Assembly: GCA_963838235.1 (NCBI GenBank)
Contig: CAWIQJ010000005.1
Span: forward strand, 992,001-1,056,000
Reading direction: 5' to 3'
Source: JAFECT01 sp963838235
Lineage (GTDB): Bacteria > Pseudomonadota > Alphaproteobacteria > Caulobacterales > Caulobacteraceae
Length of the DNA: 64,000 nucleotides
A program made the translations under genes and the position numbers. The notes beneath the pieces were generated by a model. That model made no database searches and was not told the DNA's origin. It saw nothing but the letters and a program-made list of their open reading frames with translations. Positions 8,162-17,110 of the stretch are shown here, in pieces (within the stretch, counting starts at the first letter, position 1; each line of letters opens with the position of its first letter).

Positions 8162-9308
8162 CCCTGAAGCCGGCCAATCTGAACGACAGCCCGATCTCGG
8201 CGATCGAGGACATCATCGAGGACGCCCGCCAGGGCCGCCCGTACATCCTGGTGGACGCCGAGGACCGCGAGAACGAGGGCGACGTCATCATCCCCGCCCA
8301 GATCGGCCACCCCCGACCAGGTCAACTTCATGGCCAAGCACGCGCCGCGGCCTGGTCTGTCTGGCCATCACGCGCGAGCGGGCGCGCCAGCTTCGCCTGC
8401 CGCCCATGGCGGCGGAGAACCGCACCCAGCACGGCACCGCCTTCACCATCTCCATCGAGGCGCGCGAAGGCGTCACCACCGGCATCAGCGCCCACGACCG
8501 CGCCCGCACCATCGCCGTCGCCATCGATCCCACCAAGGGCCCCGACGACATCGTTTCGCCCGGCCATGTCTTCCCGCTGGTCGCCGCGCGAAGGCGGTGT
8601 GCTGGTGCGCGCCGGCCACACCGAGGCGGCGGTCGACATCTCGCGCATGGCCGGCCTCTATCCCGCCGGCGTGATCTGCGAGGTGATGAACGACGACGGG
8701 ACCATGGCGCGACTGCCGGACCTCGTCGCGTTTGCTCAACTTCACGGACTGAAGGTCGGCACCATCGCCGACCTGATCGCCTATCGCCGCCGCACGGAGC
8801 GCCATGGTCGAGCGCGTGCTGAGACGACCGTTCGAGAGCGTCTACGGCGGACCGTTCAAGCTGATCGTCTATCGCAACACCTCGACGGGACCGAGCATGT
8901 GGCCCTGACCAAGGGCAAGATCGATCCGAAACGCCCGACGCTGGTGCGCATGCACCAGGTGGACTTCGCCGCCGACCTGCTGGGCCACGTCGAGGCGCGG
9001 CAGCGACTACGTGCCGCAGTCGCTGAAGGCGATCTCCGACCATCGCCGGCGCGCGGCGTGGTGGTGTTCCTGCGCGATCCGCAGCCCGACGTGGCTGTCC
9101 GAGCGCCTGAGCGGCCAGGATAAGCACGTGAAAGCCGCAGCACGCGCTGCGCGACTATGGCGTGGGCGCCGCAGATCTGCTCGATCTCGGCGTGCGCGAC
9201 ATGATCGTCCTGTCCTCGACGCCAGCCGAAACCGGCGGCCATCGGAAGGCTATGGCCTGCGCATCGCCGGCTGGAAGCCGTTCGACGAACTGAGAGCCCG
9301 GCGCATGA
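8158..9308 (+). CDS. ribB: 3,4-dihydroxy-2-butanone 4-phosphate synthase with degenerate GTP cyclohydrolase II-like domain (frameshifted)
   Basis: The N-terminal domain makes dihydroxybutanone phosphate from ribulose 5-phosphate. It shows ILVDAEDRENEGDVIIPAQ, then RLPPMAAENRTQHGTAFT, SAHDRARTI, FPLVA and AGHTEAAVDI, all family hallmarks. The C-terminal domain (from about PFESVYGGPFKLIVYRN) resembles GTP cyclohydrolase II, but the zinc site normally read as C-SEC-TGD with RCDCG is missing; the stretch reads EHVALTKGKI and LVRMHQVDFAADLLGH instead. It is therefore like the RibBX hybrids and unlikely to open GTP. The end is uncertain because of indels; an ATGA overlap with ribH at 9305-9308 fits if one G is removed near 9293. 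Confidence 0.85.
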
Positions 9309-9747
9309 CTCAGGCCATCCGCGTCCTCATCGTCGAAGGTCGGTTCTATTCCGACATCGCCGACGAGCTGTTGTCGGGCGCCCGGTCCGCGCTCGAGGCG
9401 TTCGGCGCCGAGGCACGAGACGATCACCGTGCCCGGCGCGCTGGAGATTCCCGCGGCGATCGCCATCGCGGAGGAGGGCGCGGTGACTACACGGCTATGT
9501 CGCCCTGGGCTGCGTCATCCGCGGCGAGACCTACCACTTCGAAATCGTCGCGGACGAGTCGGCACGCGGCCTGATGGATCTTGCCGTGCGCGAGCGCGTC
9601 GCGATCGGCAACGGCATCCTCACCGTCGAGGACGAGGCTCAGGCCTGGGCCCGGGCGCGGGTGAGCGAGGGCGACAAGGGCGGCCGGGCGGCGCGCGCGT
9701 GCTTGGATCTGATCGCCTTGAAGCGTCGCCTGAAGGACGGCTCGTGA
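9305..9747 (+). CDS. ribH: 6,7-dimethyl-8-ribityllumazine synthase (frameshifted)
   Basis: Condenses dihydroxybutanone phosphate with 5-amino-6-ribitylaminouracil to give the lumazine substrate of RibE; it usually forms icosahedral or pentameric shells. The start MTQAIRVLIVEGRFYSDIAD is clear, followed in other frames by VPGALEIPAAIAIAEEG, VALGCVIRGETYHFEIVADESARGL, and GNGILTVE, all canonical. Frame changes near 9415 and 9483 break it. The TGA at 9745-9747 overlaps the nusB GTG. Together with ribE and ribB it completes the late steps of riboflavin synthesis. Confidence 0.9.
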
Positions 9748-10322
9748 GCCAAACGCCCCGCAAGCCCCTGCCGAGCCTGAAGATCGTCGCCGCCAAGCTG
9801 GCCGAAGCGGAAGCTGCGCGAACCAAGCCGCCGCAGACGGCGCCGGACGCCGCGCCCGCCGAAGCCGTCAGGCCGGCGTCGAAGGCCCGGCGGGCCCGCA
9901 CCGTCGCCCGTCTCGCCGCGGTCCAGGCGCTCTATCAGATGGAGCTGGCCGGCTGCGGCGTGGAAGAGGTGATCAAGGAGTTCTCCGATCATCGCTTCGA
10001 CGGCGATCTCGAGGGCGAGATGCTCGGCGCCGCCGACGAAGCCTATTTCGCTTCGATCGTGCGCGGCGTCGTCGCCGACCAGACGGCGCTCGACCGGGCG
10101 ATCGCCGACCGGCTCGCCGGTGGCTGGCGTCTGGAGCGATTGGATTCGACGCTGCGGGCGATCCTGCGCGCCGGCGCCTTCGAACTGATGCGGCGGCCGG
10201 ACACGCCGGTCGAAGTCGTCATCGACGAATATGTCGAACTCACGAAAGCCTTCAACGAAACGGCCGAGGTCAAGTTCGTGAATGCGGCCCTGGACGGAAT
10301 TGCGCGCGACGCGCGAAGCTGA
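9744..10322 (+). CDS. nusB: Transcription antitermination factor NusB
   Basis: NusB binds boxA RNA with S10 (NusE) in rRNA antitermination. The GTG at 9744 overlaps the ribH stop, so translation is probably coupled. The helical NusB fold starts around residue 50 (ARTVARLAAVQALYQMELAG) and ends with TPVEVVIDEYVELTKAFNETAEVKFVNAALDG, a canonical signature. The first 48 or so residues are a proline/alanine/lysine-rich extension that most NusB proteins lack. The ribH-nusB-thiL order is widely conserved. Confidence 0.95.
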   Translation: MSQTPRKPLPSLKIVAAKLAEAEAARTKPPQTAPDAAPAEAVRPASKARRARTVARLAAVQALYQMELAGCGVEEVIKEFSDHRFDGDLEGEMLGAADEAYFASIVRGVVADQTALDRAIADRLAGGWRLERLDSTLRAILRAGAFELMRRPDTPVEVVIDEYVELTKAFNETAEVKFVNAALDGIARDARS

Positions 10323-10335
10323 GCGAGCAGCCGAG

Positions 10336-11331
10336 GTGGCGACCGCGTCCGACAGCCCCGACGAATTCGAGACCATCGACCGGCTGTTCAAGCCGCTGAG
10401 CGAAGGCGCGCCCGAGGCGCAAGGCCTGATGGACGACGTGGCCGTCCTGCCCGCGCGCATGGGGCAAGACCTGGTGATCACCAAGGACGCCATGGTCGAG
10501 GGCGTGCATTTCCTGGAGACCGATCCGCTGGACCTGGTGGCGCGCAAGCTGCTGCGGGTGAACCTGTCGGACCTCGCCGCCAAGGGCGCGGAGCCCTACG
10601 GCTACCTGCTGGCGGTGTCGTGGTCTGAGCGTTGCAAGTGGCCCGAGCGCGAAGCCTTCGCCGCCGGCCTCGCCCAGGATCAGAAACAGTACGGCGTCTT
10701 TCTCTTCGGCGGCGACACGACCTCGACGCCGGGTCCCTTGACCTGCAGCATCACCGCCCTCGGCTGGGTTCCGCACGGTCGCGCCGTGGCGCGCGGCGGC
10801 GCCCGGTCAGGCGATCTGGTGATGGTGTCCGGCGTGATCGGCGACGGCCTGTTGGGGCTCGCGGCGTCACGCGGGGAACTCAGCGAGCTCGAGCCGGCGC
10901 GGGTCGAGGCGCTGACCAAGCGCTATCGCCTTCCCGAGCCGCGCGTGAGCATGGCGAGGCTCGTGCGCGAGCACGCGTCCGCGTCGGCGGACGTTTCCGA
11001 CGGCCTGATCGCCGACGTGGGACACATCGCCGAAGCCTCGGACCTGCGGGCGCTGATCAATCTCGAGGCCCTGCCGCTGTCGCGCGCGGCGCGGGCGTGG
11101 CTGCACAAGCGCGTCGAGCCGGGACAGGCGCTGCTCGACCTCGCCTCGGGCGGCGACGACTACGAAATCGTCTGCTGCGCGCGCGCCGACCGCGCCGAGA
11201 CCATGATCCGCGCCGCCGAGGACCACGGCGATCTGACCGTCATCGGCTATCTCGTGGAAGGCGAGGGGGTCGCGGTGTCCTACATGGGCGACCCGATGAA
11301 GTTCCAGCGCGCCGGCTGGCGGCATCGCTAG
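10336..11331 (+). CDS. thiL: Thiamine-monophosphate kinase
   Basis: Phosphorylates thiamine monophosphate to thiamine pyrophosphate with ATP. It has 331 residues from the GTG at 10336, 13 bases after nusB. Family motifs are ITKDAMVEGVHF (metal-binding aspartate), LRVNLSDLAAKGAEPYGYLL, FGGDTTSTPGPL, DVSDGLIADVGHI and GGDDYEIV, as in PurM/ThiL ATPases. The reading frame is clean, unlike the rib genes just upstream. Last gene of the cofactor run. Confidence 0.96.
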   Translation: MATASDSPDEFETIDRLFKPLSEGAPEAQGLMDDVAVLPARMGQDLVITKDAMVEGVHFLETDPLDLVARKLLRVNLSDLAAKGAEPYGYLLAVSWSERCKWPEREAFAAGLAQDQKQYGVFLFGGDTTSTPGPLTCSITALGWVPHGRAVARGGARSGDLVMVSGVIGDGLLGLAASRGELSELEPARVEALTKRYRLPEPRVSMARLVREHASASADVSDGLIADVGHIAEASDLRALINLEALPLSRAARAWLHKRVEPGQALLDLASGGDDYEIVCCARADRAETMIRAAEDHGDLTVIGYLVEGEGVAVSYMGDPMKFQRAGWRHR

Positions 11332-11383
11332 ACACGGCGCACGCGCTTACCTTTGGCTAACCGGCGCGGGTCAGAGTGCCCTC

Positions 11384-11812
11384 ATGCGCACGCGCCTCCT
11401 CCTTCTTGTCTCGATCTTCGCCCTGTTCGCCGTCCCAGCCACAGCCGGCGAGGGCGCCAAGCCTCCGGTCGGCCAGTACGTGGACCTGCAACCCGTGGCG
11501 ATCCCGGTCGTCGACGGCGGGCGGTTGCGCAACTATGTGTTCGTCAGCGTTCGGCTGAACCTTTCGGCGCGGGTCGATCCCACCGCCGAGCAGACCAAGG
11601 CGCCCTATTTTCGCGACGCCCTGGTGCGGACCAGTCACCGAACGCCGTTCTCCGTGCCCGGCGACTGGACCCAAATCAATGAGCAGGCGCTGAAGGCCTC
11701 GCTGTTCCGCGACGCCTCGGCCATCGCCGGTCCGGGGGTGATCACCGGGGTGGTTATCAGCTCATCGCAGCCGCAACGCCGCGCCGGAATGCTCACGCCG
11801 CACGGCGGATAA
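11384..11812 (+). CDS. Exported hypothetical protein, weakly FliL-like
   Basis: A 142-residue protein with a clear signal peptide (RLLLLVSIFALFAVPATA). The mature part has a strand-rich centre (YVDLQPVAIPVVDGGRLRNYVFVSVRLNLSA) that vaguely recalls the periplasmic FliL domain, and a long helix (INEQALKASLFRDA). I cannot assign a function. No flagellar or other telling gene is nearby; it lies between thiL and hppA with its own short leader. Confidence 0.7.
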   Translation: MRTRLLLLVSIFALFAVPATAGEGAKPPVGQYVDLQPVAIPVVDGGRLRNYVFVSVRLNLSARVDPTAEQTKAPYFRDALVRTSHRTPFSVPGDWTQINEQALKASLFRDASAIAGPGVITGVVISSSQPQRRAGMLTPHGG

Positions 11813-11992
11813 TCACAAATATCATATCGATCAAAGACTTAAGGCGAAATTCGTTTCGGTTGCGCCGACGAAGGTCTTTTGGCATTTTCCGGCGTCTTTT
11901 TCCCCGGGGCGCATTGTGCGCCCCAACTTCCCGGGCAGAAGCGCGGCGATCGCTGCGGCCAACCCGCCAGCACCGACAGGGGCGCTTTGACT

Positions 11993-14156
11993 ATGGATGT
12001 TACCAAGTGGCTGGGCTTTGCCCTCGCCGCCGGCTTTATCGGCATTCTCTATGGGGTCATCCAGACCTCGGCCTTGATGAAGGCCTCCACCGGCAACGAT
12101 AAGATGCGCGAGATCGCAGCCGCGATCCAGGAAGGCGCCTCGGCCTATCTGCGTCGCCAGTACATGACCATCGCCATCGTCGGCGCGGTGATTCTGGTTC
12201 TGGCCTTCCTGCTCATCGGCCTGCACGCGGCCATCGGCTTCCTCATCGGCGCGGTGCTCTCGGGCGCGGCGGGTTATGCGGGCATGCTGATCTCGGTGCG
12301 CGCCAACGTGCGTACGGCGCAGGCGGCGTCGGAGAGCCTCGACCGCGGCCTCTCGATGGCCTTCCGCGCGGGCGCGGTGACCGGCATGTTCGTGGCCGGC
12401 GGCGCCCTGGTCGGCGTGTCGGGCTATTATCTGATCCTGACTCAGGTGCTGCACCTCGATCCCGCGAGCGACGATGTGAAGAACGCCCTGGTGTCGCTGG
12501 GCTTCGGCGCCTCGCTGATCTCGATCTTCGCGCGACTCGGGGGCGGCATCTTCACCAAGGGCGCCGACGTCGGCGGCGACATGGTGGGCAAGGTCGAAGC
12601 CGGCATTCCCGAAGACGATCCCCGTAACGCGGCGACCATCGCCGACAACGTGGGCGACAACGTCGGCGACTGCGCCGGCATGGCCGCCGACCTGTTCGAG
12701 ACCTATGCGGTGACCACGGTCGCCACCATGGTGCTGGCCGCGATCTTCTTTGCCAAGTCGCCGGACCTGGGCGCGATGATGGCGTTGCCGCTGTTCATCT
12801 GCGGCGCCTGCACCATCACATCGATCATCGGCACCTTCTTCGTCCGCATGGGCAAGAACAAGAACATCATGGGCGCGCTCTATCAGGGCCTGATCGTGAC
12901 CGGCGTCCTGTCGCTGGGCGCGGTCTGGGCGGTGATCCACTATCTCGTGCCGCCGGAAGTCTCTCTGCCCATGGCGGACGGCACGCAGATCATCTCGTCG
13001 ACTAACCTGTTCTACTGCGGCGCCATCGGCCTCGCGGTCACCGCGGCGATCGTGGTGGTCACCGAGTACTACACCGGCACCGGATTCCGTCCGGTGAAGT
13101 CGATCGCCAAGGCCTCGCAATCGGGTCACGGCACCAACGTGATCCAGGGTCTCGCCGTGTCGCTCGAAGTCGACGGCGCTTCCGGCGCTGGCGATCATCG
13201 CCGGCATCATCGCGACCTACACCCTGGGCGGCCTGTTCGGCGTGGCGGTGGCGACCACCACCATGCTGTCGATCGCGGGCATGATCGTGGCGCTCGACGC
13301 CTTCGGTCCGGTCACCGACAACGCCGGCGGCATCGCCGAAATGGCGGGCCTGCCCAAGGAAGTGCGCATCGCCACCGACGCGCTCGACGCGGTGGGCAAC
13401 ACCACCAAGGCGGTGACCAAGGGTTATGCGATCGGGTCTGCGGGATTAGGCGCGCTGGTGCTGTTCACGGCCTACACCAACGACCTGAAGTTCTTCTCCG
13501 ACCCGGCCAACGCCGCGCCGGGCAGCTTCTTCGAAGGTCTGTCGGGCAAGATCGCCTTCGACCTGTCGAACCCGTACGTCGTCGTCGGTCTGCTGTTTGG
13601 CGGTCTGCTGCCGTTCCTGTTCGGCGGCATGTCGATGACGGCGGTGGGCCGCGCGGCTCAAGCGGTCGTCGATGAAGTGCGCCGCCAGTTCCGCGAGATG
13701 CCGGGCATCATGGACTACAAGCAAAAGCCCGACTACGGCCGCGCCGTCGACATTCTCACCAAGGCCGCGATCAAGGAGATGATCATCCCCTCGCTGCTGC
13801 CGGTGCTGTCGCCGATCGTGCTGTTCGTGGTGATCCTGGTGATCACGGGCGGCGACAAGGCGGACGCGTTCGCAGCGCTCGGCGCCATGCTGATGGGCGT
13901 GATCGTGACCGGCCTGTTCGTCGCCATCTCGATGACCTCGGGCGGCGGCGCCTGGGACAACGCGAAGAAGTACATCGAAGAAGGCGCTTACGGCGGCAAG
14001 GGCTCCGACGCCCACAAGGCCGCCGTCACCGGCGACACCGTGGGCGATCCCTACAAGGACACCGCAGGACCGGCGGTGAACCCGATGATCAAGATCACCA
14101 ACATCGTGGCCCTGCTCCTGCTGGCCGTGCTCGCCAGCGGCCGCATCAGCTTCTGA
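11993..14156 (+). CDS. hppA: K+-independent proton-translocating inorganic pyrophosphatase (one frameshift)
   Basis: An integral membrane enzyme that couples pyrophosphate hydrolysis to proton export. It starts at ATG 11993 (MDVTKWLGFALAAGF). Catalytic loops are complete: FTKGADVGGDMVGKVEAG, EDDPRNAATIADNVGDNVGD, then SGGGAWDNAKKYIE and KDTAGPAVNPMIKI. The GNTTKAVTKGYAIGSA segment has lysine and threonine at the positions that distinguish the K+-independent class. A single inserted G near 13169 (CTCGAAgTCGACG) splits the frame between residues 391 and 395; both halves otherwise join exactly. It is preceded by an AT-rich leader (11813-11880) and followed by a strong terminator, so it is monocistronic. 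Confidence 0.95.
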
Positions 14157-14176
14157 TACGGTTGATACCAAGCGAA

Positions 14177-14208
14177 AGGCCCCGGGGAGCGATCTCCGGG
14201 GCCTTTTT
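14177..14208 (+). terminator. Rho-independent terminator of hppA
   Basis: An AGGCCCCGGGGA arm and its TCTCCGGGGCCT complement, with a GCGA-type loop, are followed by a TTTTT run, 20 bases after the hppA stop. It also insulates hppA from the convergent bamE. Confidence 0.9.
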
Positions 14209-14238
14209 CGTGTCCGCTTATTTGGACGAAAGCTGCGA

Positions 14239-14754
14239 TCAGTACGGGCCGTTGCCGCCGGGCACCGAGTTCTCGTCGGTCGGGGGGAGCGTCTGGCGTC
14301 CGACGTTGCCGAGCAGCTGCTCGAGCGCGGTCAGCTCGCGGCCGCGGGTCGGGGTCTCGCGTTTGTTGTATGCGATCTTGTGACCGTCCTTGAAGCCGAG
14401 CGTATCGACGTTGGTCACCGCGTCGCTCGACTTGTCGAAGGTGATCACCACCACGTCGCGCTGGCTCACCTGCGGCAGGTGGTAGGTGTAGGTCTCCGAC
14501 GTCTGGCTGATGTAGTACCAGATGTTCGGTGCGAAGGTCGAAACCGCTGAGGGCGACCCCAGCTTGGCCAGGACCGAAGACTTGTTGTCGTCGCCCACCT
14601 TCACGTCGCGCGGCGGGGTGTCCTGCACCTGGAAGCCCTGGCGGGAGATCACCGGCGAGCAGCCGCTCACCGCTGCGCCCGCCAGCAAGGCGGCGGCGGA
14701 AAGTAACAGGGCGGGGCGCATCGAACGGACCGTCAACATCGTCGCACTCATCAA
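14239..14754 (-). CDS. bamE: Outer membrane protein assembly factor BamE
   Basis: A SmpA/OmlA lipoprotein of the BAM complex, which inserts beta-barrel proteins into the outer membrane. The N-terminus carries a lipobox ending in VSGC after a hydrophobic stretch. The BamE fold follows: GDDNKSSVLAKLGSPSAVSTF (the small conserved helix-loop), IWYYISQTSETY, and RDVVVITFDKSSDAVTNVDTLG. The C-terminal tail is long and proline/glycine-rich. The start may instead be the ATG at 14721, closer to the signal sequence. Divergent from the Cbp3 gene. Confidence 0.93.
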   Translation of the reverse strand: MMSATMLTVRSMRPALLLSAAALLAGAAVSGCSPVISRQGFQVQDTPPRDVKVGDDNKSSVLAKLGSPSAVSTFAPNIWYYISQTSETYTYHLPQVSQRDVVVITFDKSSDAVTNVDTLGFKDGHKIAYNKRETPTRGRELTALEQLLGNVGRQTLPPTDENSVPGGNGPY

Positions 14755-14841
14755 ATCCAGGCCGAAAAAGCTGTCGGCGGCCTTTGACCTACCGTCCCCG
14801 GCTCATTAGTTCAACGGCGAGGCGGAAAAGGGGCGCCGTAG

Positions 14842-15378
14842 ATGCTCGATCGATTGTTTCGCACCCGCCCCGCAAAAGCTTCCGGCGCAAGGCTTTACGC
14901 CGCCGCCGTGGCGCAAGCGCGCAGGCCCGCCTTCTACGCCGACCTGGGCGTGCCCGACCGGATCGACGCCCGCTTCGAGCTCTATGTGGTCCACGTGGTC
15001 CTTTTGCAGCAACGCCTGACCGGCCACGGACCCGAGGCCGCCGAGACGGCGCAGGCCCTGTTCGACGCCTTCATCTCCGCCCTGGACGACGCCCTGCGCG
15101 AGCTGGGGGTGGGCGACCTGTCCGTGTCCAAGAAGATGCGCCGGCTGGGCGAGACCCTGTTCGGCCGCGCCGCCGCCTACCGCGACCTGTTCAAGGCCGG
15201 CCCCGACCGGGAGGCGATCTGCGACCTTGTCGCCCGCACGGTCTATGGCGACGAAGCGGCCCTGGGCCGGGCCGGGCCCCTGGCCGACTACGTGGTGCGG
15301 GCGCAGGCGGCCCTGGCGCACCAGCCCCTTGCGGCCGTGCTCAAGGCTGAGGTTGCCTGGCCGGAGCCGCGAGCATGA
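14842..15378 (+). CDS. Ubiquinol-cytochrome c chaperone (Cbp3 family)
   Basis: A homologue of mitochondrial Cbp3, which helps assemble cytochrome b into the bc1 complex. The 178-residue, mostly helical domain shows the family pattern: ARRPAFYADLGVPDRIDARFELYVVHVVLLQQRL, LFDAFISALDDALRELGVGDLSVSKKMR and LGETLFGRAAAY. It is cytosolic, with no signal peptide. The stop overlaps the start of the DUF177 gene by four bases, so the two are probably co-translated. This pairing is common in alphaproteobacteria. Confidence 0.9.
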   Translation: MLDRLFRTRPAKASGARLYAAAVAQARRPAFYADLGVPDRIDARFELYVVHVVLLQQRLTGHGPEAAETAQALFDAFISALDDALRELGVGDLSVSKKMRRLGETLFGRAAAYRDLFKAGPDREAICDLVARTVYGDEAALGRAGPLADYVVRAQAALAHQPLAAVLKAEVAWPEPRA

Positions 15379-15905
15379 ACCCCGCCCAAGCCGACCCCTG
15401 GCCCGTGATCGTCCGCCTCGACGAGGTCGGCAAGCGCCTGGACCGCCATCTCGTCGCCGACGCCACCGATCGCGCCCGCATCGCCGAGGCCCTTGGCCTG
15501 CAGGCCTTGAACGCCCTGGCGGCGGAGGTGACGGTTACCCAGACGGGGCCCGGCGGCGAGGTCCGCGGCGATCTCCACGCCAAGGTGGTCCAGATCTGCG
15601 GCATCAGCCTCGAGCCGTTCGAAACCGATATCCGCTCGGCCTTTGCGGTCCCGTTCACCACCGCTCCCGCCGCCGAACCCGATCCGGAAGGCCAGGAGTT
15701 CGGGCTCGCCGACCTCGACGCCCCCGACGTGATCCCGACCGGCGTGCTGGACGTAGGCGCCTATGTGGTGGAGCATCTGGCGCTCGAACTCGACCCGTTC
15801 CCGCGCAAGCCGGGGGTCGAATTCGAGGCCCCGCCGCCGGAGCACGAAGCGTCGCCGTTCGCGGTGCTTGCCGAACTAAAACCGCCCGAAAAATCGAAAG
15901 GTTAG
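15375..15905 (+). CDS. DUF177 (YceD) family protein
   Basis: A 176-residue YceD-like protein. In other bacteria this family precedes rpmF and plsX and is linked to 23S rRNA/L32 and membrane lipid gene expression. The N-terminal strand-rich domain and VVQICGISLEPFETDIRSAFAV region (only one cysteine of the usual CxxC) and the acidic GVLDVGAYVVEHLALELDPFPRKPG motif are typical. Here plsX comes next without rpmF between, as often in alphaproteobacteria. ATGA overlap with the upstream gene. Confidence 0.87.
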   Translation: MNPAQADPWPVIVRLDEVGKRLDRHLVADATDRARIAEALGLQALNALAAEVTVTQTGPGGEVRGDLHAKVVQICGISLEPFETDIRSAFAVPFTTAPAAEPDPEGQEFGLADLDAPDVIPTGVLDVGAYVVEHLALELDPFPRKPGVEFEAPPPEHEASPFAVLAELKPPEKSKG

Positions 15906-16024
15906 CGCAAGGATTGCGACAGCCGTGTCCGCTATCGCTTGAATCAACCGGCTGCGGCGCTATCGTCCGGCGGCCGCAGGACGGCTCCCCTCCGAATCGA
16001 GGCGGGGTCTAAGGAGCGCCGCCC

Positions 16025-17110
16025 ATCGCCACGTCCGCACCCCTGGTTATTTCGATCGACGCTATGGGCGGCGATCTCGGTCCGGCCGTGGTCGTGCCGG
16101 GGCTGGCGCGCGCGCTGGAGAGGCTGCAGGGCCGTCCGGTGCGCTTCCTGGTGCACGGCGACGAGAAGCGGCTGAGGACCCTCCTGGCGCGGGTGCCGGA
16201 CGCCCAGGCGGTGTCCGAGATCCGCCACACCGACCGCACCATCGCCATGGACGAGAAGCCGGCCCAGGCGCTGCGCCGCGGCAAGGGCTCGAGCCTGTGG
16301 AACACGGTCGAGGCGGTGAAGACCGGCGAGGCCGCGGCCGCCGTCTCCGCCGGCAACACCGGCGCGCTGATGGCCATCTCCAAGCTTTTGCTGCGCATGG
16401 CAGCGCCGGCGCTCGACCGCCCCGCAATCGTGGCCTCCTGGCCGACCCTGAAGGGCGTGACCGCGGTGCTCGACGTGGGCGCCAACATCACCAGCGACGC
16501 CGAACAGCTGGTCGAATTCGCCATCATGGGCGAGGCCTTCCACCGGGCGGTGCACCACGTGAAACGGCCGACCATCGGCCTGCTCAACGTCGGCTCCGAA
16601 GAAATGAAGGGGCACGAGGAGGTGCGCGAGGCGGCGCAGATGTTGCGCGAGGGCGGCTTCGATCTCGCCTACTACGGATTCGTCGAGGGCGATGACATCG
16701 CCAAGGGCACGGTGGATGTGGTGGTCACCGACGGCTTCACCGGCAATATCGCGCTGAAGACGGGCGAGGGGACCGCGCGGTTCGTGGCCGCGGTGCTGAA
16801 GGACGCCCTGACCTCGGACCTGCAGGCCAAGCTCGGCGCTGCCATCGCCTATCCGGCTTTGAAAAAGATGCGCGCCCGGATCGACCCGTCCACCGTGAAC
16901 GGCGGACCGCTCCTGGGCCTGAATGGCACCGTGGTGAAAAGCCACGGCGGCGCGGACGCCAAGGGCTTTGCCAATGCGATAAAGATCGCCGCCGATCTTG
17001 CGGCCAGCAGCTATGCCAGCGAGATCGCCCGCAACCTCGAACGGCTGAGCGCCGTATCGAAAAAGGCCAAATCAGAAGAGAGCGGGCCGCGGGTGGAGCA
17101 AAAGGTGTGA
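16025..17110 (+). CDS. plsX: Phosphate acyltransferase PlsX, apparent ATC start
   Basis: Converts acyl-ACP to acyl-phosphate, the first step of the PlsX/PlsY route to phosphatidic acid; peripheral membrane enzyme. Family motifs are VISIDAMGGDLGP at the N-terminus, SAGNTGALMA, LNVGSEEMKG, DVVVTDGFTGNIALK, and LGLNGTVVKSHG. The first ATG (16064) falls inside the conserved SIDAMGGD motif, so it cannot be the true start. The frame is closed by TAA at 16010-16012, and between that stop and the motif there is no ATG, GTG or TTG. ATC at 16025, nine bases after AAGGAG, gives an ATSAPLVISIDAMGGD start; either a rare ATC start or a base error. The stop overlaps fabH. Confidence 0.94.
   Translation: MATSAPLVISIDAMGGDLGPAVVVPGLARALERLQGRPVRFLVHGDEKRLRTLLARVPDAQAVSEIRHTDRTIAMDEKPAQALRRGKGSSLWNTVEAVKTGEAAAAVSAGNTGALMAISKLLLRMAAPALDRPAIVASWPTLKGVTAVLDVGANITSDAEQLVEFAIMGEAFHRAVHHVKRPTIGLLNVGSEEMKGHEEVREAAQMLREGGFDLAYYGFVEGDDIAKGTVDVVVTDGFTGNIALKTGEGTARFVAAVLKDALTSDLQAKLGAAIAYPALKKMRARIDPSTVNGGPLLGLNGTVVKSHGGADAKGFANAIKIAADLAASSYASEIARNLERLSAVSKKAKSEESGPRVEQKV

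Noticed and set aside
11831..13210. 459-codon open frame on the minus strand opposite hppA
   Set aside because: The product is histidine/arginine/alanine-rich low-complexity sequence typical of antisense frames in GC-rich genes, and the plus strand encodes a clear pyrophosphatase.
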